Assembly (NCBI RefSeq): GCF_000718515.1
Contig: NZ_JNZS01000006.1
Location: forward strand, 186,001 to 250,000
DNA from: Micromonospora parva
Lineage (GTDB): Bacteria; Actinomycetota; Actinomycetes; Mycobacteriales; Micromonosporaceae
Direction of reading: 5' to 3'
DNA length: 64,000 nucleotides
Shown: piece by piece, positions 60,821-64,000 of the stretch
Layout: each line of letters starts with the position of its first letter
Position numbering within the stretch: the stretch's first letter is position 1
Position numbers and translations under genes: made by a program
The notes under the pieces: generated by a model
What the model saw: only the letters and a program-made list of their open reading frames with translations
Database searches by the model: none
What the model was told of the DNA's origin: nothing

Positions 60821-60984
60821 GGGGTACGACAGACCGCCGGTCACCCTACGACGGGCCCGCCGACGTGTCGCCCGGGTTTCGCCGCGCGCCACTCGAGGCC
60901 CGCTCGTTGATCAACTCGGGTTTCAAGAAGTCGGGGTGTCAACGGCCGCGGGTCGGCCCGACTTCCTGAAAGTCGAGTCGATCA
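60821..60984. repeat. Composite intergenic repeat, copy A
   Basis: Block 1 (60821-60860) is close to 63228-63264 (shared ACCGCCGGTCACC). Block 2 is an imperfect 28-bp inverted repeat (60908-60935 and 60957-60984; TGATC-ACTCGG-TTTC type arms, spacer 21 nt) close to that at 63282-63358. Block 1 read on the minus strand carries a TAGGGT -10-like box upstream of the permease gene. Rest of the gap 60774-61104 has no gene. Confidence 0.75.
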
Positions 60985-61104
60985 GCGGGGCGACCCGCAC
61001 CCGAGACGGGTCGGTGCCGACGGCGTCGACCGGTATCGGGAACTCCCTCCGGCCAGCGTCCACCCGAGTTCGGCCGCGGAACCGATCGGAGCGACGACCG
61101 CCAC

Positions 61105-61296
61105 CTACCGGCCGACGGGGTCGGACCCGACGAACGCCCGCCACGCGCCAGGCGTGAAGACGAGCACCGGGCCGCCCGGGTCCTTGGAGTCGCGAACGGC
61201 GACCACACCAGGAATGTTGTCGGCAACCTCCACACAGTTGCCGCCATCCGGGCCGCTACGGACGGTCTTGCGCCACCGGGCGCCGGTCAAATCCAT
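61105..61296 (-). CDS. DUF397 protein
   Basis: 63 aa. Classical DUF397: MDLTGARWRKTVRSGPDGGN, NCVEVADN, VAVRDSKDPGGPVLVFTPGAW. Overlaps by 10 nt with its partner XRE/DUF5753 regulator. Such pairs are abundant in actinomycetes; several are developmental or antitoxin-like regulators of unknown target. Confidence 0.95.
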   Translation of the reverse strand: MDLTGARWRKTVRSGPDGGNCVEVADNIPGVVAVRDSKDPGGPVLVFTPGAWRAFVGSDPVGR

Positions 61297-62090
61297 GTCT
61301 CCGCTACTTCCGCCATCAGATCGAGGGACTGCCTGTGCGATAGTGCCTCACCGCGGATCGACTCCCACACCTCGACCATCTGCCGGATGTACTCGACTCG
61401 GTCGATCACCTGCCCATGGCGCTGTCCGGCGAGGTAAACGAGGTCCTCCCCCTGCGTCGAGGTAGCGATCACAAAGGGGCCCCCGAGCCCAACGTAAGCA
61501 CCGGCAGCGGTTGGCACCACCTGAATTCGGACCCTGGGAAACGCCGAACCAAGCTTCACGAGGTGCTGAATTTGCTCGACCATCACTGCCGGCCCACCAA
61601 CCGAGCGGCGCAGCACGTGCTCATCGATCACGGCTGTGAGCAGTGGGGGCCGGTCGCGGGTGAGCAGTCCCTGACGGTCCAGCCGGGTCGCCACCTGCTG
61701 CTCGACCTCGTCCGGCGCGAACAACCCGCCGCCGGTCAGTAGGGCGCGGGCGTACCCCTGGGTCTGCAACAGACCTGGCACACACAGCGGCTCGAACGAG
61801 CGCAGTGCGGTTGTCTCCTGCTCGATGGCGGCCCAGTCGCGGAACCACGGCACCACGGCCTCGCGGCTGATCCGCCGCTGGATGCGTTCGAACCGACCGT
61901 CAGCTGAGAACACGGCGTCACACCGGCGGGCGAAGTCGAGACTCGGCCGCCGCTCGGACGTCTCCACCTTGGCGACCAGCGCCCCGGAGTAGCTCAGCGC
62001 CTCGGCCAGCGCCGTCTGCGACATGCCACTGGCGGCCCGGGCCAGCCGCAGCTCCTCGGCGAAGTGCTCCAGCATGGACGAACTCTCCAC
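61287..62090 (-). CDS. XRE-family regulator with DUF5753 domain
   Basis: 267 aa from GTG 62090 (GGGGG at 6 nt); ATG 62075 is the alternative. HTH at about 8-63 (ELRLARAASGMSQTALAEAL; LSYSGALVAKVETSERRPSL), then DUF5753 with FEPLCVPGLLQTQGYARALL, VAQRLDRQ-like VATRLDRQGLL, LLTAVIDEHVLRRSVGG, VRIQVVPTAAGAYVGLGGPF. Typical partner of DUF397. Divergent from a small plus-strand gene at 62302-62579. Confidence 0.93.
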   Translation of the reverse strand: MESSSMLEHFAEELRLARAASGMSQTALAEALSYSGALVAKVETSERRPSLDFARRCDAVFSADGRFERIQRRISREAVVPWFRDWAAIEQETTALRSFEPLCVPGLLQTQGYARALLTGGGLFAPDEVEQQVATRLDRQGLLTRDRPPLLTAVIDEHVLRRSVGGPAVMVEQIQHLVKLGSAFPRVRIQVVPTAAGAYVGLGGPFVIATSTQGEDLVYLAGQRHGQVIDRVEYIRQMVEVWESIRGEALSHRQSLDLMAEVAETWI

Positions 62091-62301
62091 GGACAACCCC
62101 CGTACATCCTCGTACCGTGCCGGGCCGGCCGCCGTACGCGCTGGTCGTCGGCGTGCGGAACCTCCCACCGTAGTCGGATCCTCAGCAGACTGTCACGCAG
62201 CGGAACCGCTCACGGGATCGGACGGCGGGCGGAACCAGGCCGGGAGCGCCCTGTGACCCCCCGATCCGGGGCGCTCCCACCCACCCGACGGAGGTTCCCT
62301 C

Positions 62302-62343
62302 GTGCCACTGACCCGGTCGACTCATGACGGTGGCGGGCACTGA
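62302..62343 (+). CDS. Very short upstream ORF (13 aa), translationally coupled
   Basis: GTG 62302 has GGAGG (62290-62294) at 7 nt. It encodes VPLTRSTHDGGGH and its TGA (62341-62343) overlaps the ATG of the next gene as TGATG. The next gene has no ribosome site of its own, so translation through this short ORF is the natural way to start it. Could be a leader peptide. Confidence 0.5.
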   Translation: MPLTRSTHDGGGH

Positions 62344-62579
62344 TGCCCCGGTACCGCCCGCACGTGGCGGCCCGGCCGTCCTGGCGCTGCCGGGTCTGCG
62401 GTGCGGCGTGGCCCTGCTCGCCGGCCCGTCTGGCGCTGCTCGGCGAGTACCGCGAGGACCGGATCAGCCTGCTCATCTACCTCGCCACTGTGCACCACGA
62501 GGCGGCCGGGGACCTCGCCGGCCAGGTCGACAACGACCGGCTGTGCGACCGGTTCCTCACCTGGGCCAGAGCCCGCTGA
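62343..62579 (+). CDS. Small hypothetical protein next to XRE/DUF397 pair
   Basis: 78 aa. N-terminal part has CRVCGAAWPCSPARLALLGEYR: two Cys of a CxxC motif and one more Cys, possible single-metal site; the rest is helical (ISLLIYLATVHHEAAGDLAGQ; RLCDRFLTWARAR). Homologues of this size are regularly found divergent from XRE/DUF5753 genes in actinomycetes and are sometimes labelled 'flavin reductase' by automatic annotation, without visible flavin motif here. Ends in front of a strong terminator. Confidence 0.65.
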   Translation: MPRYRPHVAARPSWRCRVCGAAWPCSPARLALLGEYREDRISLLIYLATVHHEAAGDLAGQVDNDRLCDRFLTWARAR

Positions 62580-62584
62580 GCGGT

Positions 62585-62645
62585 GATCGTTGGCAGCTCA
62601 GCAGCGCGACACGCGGCAACGATTGCTGCTGAGCTGCCAACGATC
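62585..62645. terminator. Very strong bidirectional hairpin
   Basis: 21-bp perfect arms (62585-62605, 62625-62645; GATCGTTGGCAGCTCAGCAG...), 19-nt loop. Placed between convergent genes ending at 62579 (+) and 62677 (-). Confidence 0.85.
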
Positions 62646-62676
62646 CGAACGGGTCGACCTCGACGGCCGCCACCGG

Positions 62677-63216
62677 TCAGGCCGGTCGGTACGCGCGGAC
62701 CAGCGCCTGCACGGCGTAACCGAGCAGCAGCACTCCCGCGCCGACGCCGACCACCAGACCGGCGGAGACCGCCGAGGCGAGGGCGATGCCGAGCCCGGCC
62801 GCCGCCACCAGGCACAGCGCCCCACCGAGCGGGCGAAGCAGCGGGTCGCGCAGCAGCGGCGCGAGTGGGAAGAAGTGCAGACCGACCACCAGGCAGACCA
62901 GCACCGGAACGTACTCGGACCAGTCGGCGGCGACCAGCACGGCGGCACCCAGCCCGGCGGCGGCGAACTCGGCGACGACGATGAGCAGGTACGGGCGGTC
63001 GGCTGCCCGGTCCCGGGGGCTGCCGGCCCCCCGGAGTCGGGCGGACAACACGCCGCCCAGCACGGCGGTGAGCAACGCGGCGATGCTTCCCACCACGAGC
63101 AGGGCGCGCAGCGGTTGCTCCGCCGCCGGCACACTGAACCAGACCATCGCGAAGAAGCCGAGGTAGAGGGCGGTGAGCCCGGCCTGACGTCGGTTGGCGG
63201 TCACCAGATCGGACAT
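62677..63216 (-). CDS. Membrane protein of unknown function
   Basis: 179 aa. About six hydrophobic spans: AGLTALYLGFFAMVWFSV, ALLVVGSIAALLTAVLGGVL, YLLIVVAEFAAAGLGAAVLV, YVPVLVCLVVGLHFFPLAPL, GALCLVAAAGLGIALASAV and GLVVGVGAGVLLLGYAVQAL. RBS GAAGGAGC precedes ATG 63216. No family motif recognised. Its promoter region belongs to a composite repeat also found in front of the permease gene at 60773. Confidence 0.78.
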   Translation of the reverse strand: MSDLVTANRRQAGLTALYLGFFAMVWFSVPAAEQPLRALLVVGSIAALLTAVLGGVLSARLRGAGSPRDRAADRPYLLIVVAEFAAAGLGAAVLVAADWSEYVPVLVCLVVGLHFFPLAPLLRDPLLRPLGGALCLVAAAGLGIALASAVSAGLVVGVGAGVLLLGYAVQALVRAYRPA

Positions 63217-63227
63217 GAAGCTCCTTC

Positions 63228-63358
63228 GGGATACGGCATACCGCCGGTCACCTTACGGCGGCCCACTCCCCGCCCGTTCCTTGATCGACTCGGGTTTCCG
63301 GAAATCGGGCTGTCGGGCCCGCCGCGTCACCCCGACTTTCAGAAAGCCGAGTGGATCT
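63228..63358. repeat. Composite intergenic repeat, copy B
   Basis: Block 1 (63228-63264) with TAAGGT -10-like box on the minus strand; block 2 is a 28-bp imperfect inverted repeat (63282-63309, 63331-63358). Same order and orientation as copy A at 60821-60984. Confidence 0.75.
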
Positions 63359-63460
63359 TGGCGAGTCCGCGTCGGTACGCCGGAGATGTCGCGGCCGAGC
63401 TGGCAGCGATCAGGGGTGGGCGGTCAGTCGACCAGGGTGCGGCCGATCAGCCGTGGGTGC

Positions 63461-64000
63461 TCAGTCGACCAGGGTGCGGCCGGTCAGATGCAGGAAGACA
63501 TCCTCCAGGCCGCTGCGCCGGACCAGCACGTTCGCCGGCTGGAGCCCCAACGCGGCGACCTCGGCGACCGCCGCGTCACCGTCGGGCACGTAGAGCAGGA
63601 CCCGGTCGGGCAACACCTCGACCCGCTCCCCCAGCCCGTCGAGCTTGCCGGCGAAGGGCTCCTGCGACTCGGCGGCGAAGCGCAGCTCGACCACCTCGCG
63701 GGTCGAGTGCTGCTCGATCAACGCCCGGGGCGAGCCCTCCGCGACGATCCGCCCGCCGTCCATCACCACCAACCGGTCACAGAGCTGCTCGGCCTCGTCC
63801 ATGTAGTGCGTGGTGAGCACCAGCGTGACGCCCTGCTGCTTGAGCCGGAACAGCCGCTCCCACACCAGGTGCCGGGCCTGCGGGTCGAGCCCGGTCGTCG
63901 GCTCGTCGAGCAGCACGATCTCCGGGTCGTTGACCAGCGCGCGGGCGATTGTCAGTCGACGTTTCATGCCACCGGACAGCGGCTCGACCTTGCTGTCGGC
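63461..64000 (-). CDS. ABC transporter ATP-binding protein (DrrA/NodI-type), partial at right edge
   Basis: The last 179 codons are present; the N-terminus with Walker A lies beyond 64000. Visible: signature at the edge (EPLSGGMKRRLTIARALV), Walker B EIVLLDEPTTGLD, switch LVLTTHYMDEAEQLCDRL, then the DrrA-type C-terminal region ending GLEDVFLHLTGRTLVD. NodI/DrrA group. It is the best candidate to energise the two orphan permeases at 59142-60773. Confidence 0.92.
   Translation of the reverse strand, partial: ADSKVEPLSGGMKRRLTIARALVNDPEIVLLDEPTTGLDPQARHLVWERLFRLKQQGVTLVLTTHYMDEAEQLCDRLVVMDGGRIVAEGSPRALIEQHSTREVVELRFAAESQEPFAGKLDGLGERVEVLPDRVLLYVPDGDAAVAEVAALGLQPANVLVRRSGLEDVFLHLTGRTLVD

Overview
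The window is high-GC DNA with short intergenic gaps, frequent 4-nt ATGA start/stop overlaps, leaderless starts behind TANNNT boxes, and SARP, XRE/DUF397 and F420-type families. This fits an actinomycete, most likely Micromonospora or a close relative. The genus is inferred from gene content and repeat style, not proven.

Layout. 1-9.3 kb: a membrane protein cut by the left edge, two adjacent secreted proteins that may be related, a large SARP/NB-ARC/TPR activator (minus strand), small enzymes (DHFR-like reductase, uridine-kinase-like NTPase, alpha/beta hydrolase, TmrB-like ATPase) and a CAT-anticodon tRNA whose 3' end is repeated 1.5 kb away. 9.4-13.7 kb: FAD oxidoreductase, a DNA-binding-only LysR fragment, a small secreted Cys protein, and an XRE/TPR regulator facing a 68-aa secreted peptide. 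14.0-19.7 kb: GT4 glycosyltransferase, GPP34 protein, ABC exporter, MGT-type glycosyltransferase, and a winged-helix regulator paired with a membrane protein.

19.7-32 kb is the centrepiece: a class V lanthipeptide (RiPP) gene cluster. It has two precursor peptides ending in Cys, a phosphotransferase-like kinase (LanK), a HopA1-domain protein (LanY), a degenerate phosphotransferase-like partner (LanX), a HFCD flavoprotein for an AviMeCys ring (LanD), an F420-type reductase (LanJ), a methyltransferase, an ABC exporter, and an M16 protease with both halves fused in one chain. A divergent MycE-like sugar O-methyltransferase and the upstream glycosyltransferases suggest that the product could be glycosylated. 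No YcaO/TfuA pair is present, which argues against a thioamitide.

32-42 kb: MMPL transporter, tRNA-Asn, YtxH protein, sugar isomerase, remnant of a histidine kinase, and two large modular secreted proteins (ThuA-DUF1080-CBM6-ricin and sugar dehydrogenase-PKD-CBM6-ricin) sharing a duplicated lectin module. 42.4-50.7 kb: a tightly coupled eight-gene operon related to the ebo system (EboA, EboB/TatD, EboC/UbiA, EboE, EboF) plus polyprenyl synthetase, a second TIM-barrel isomerase, and inositol-3-phosphate synthase where EboD (a sugar-phosphate cyclase) is normally found. This suggests a prenylated cyclitol-type metabolite. 51.3-57.8 kb: a ROK-regulated sugar ABC importer with a Gfo/Idh dehydrogenase. 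58-64 kb: BrkB-like protein, two ABC-2 permeases and their probable ATPase (cut by the right edge), separated by a segment with XRE/DUF397 regulators that lies between two copies of a composite repeat.
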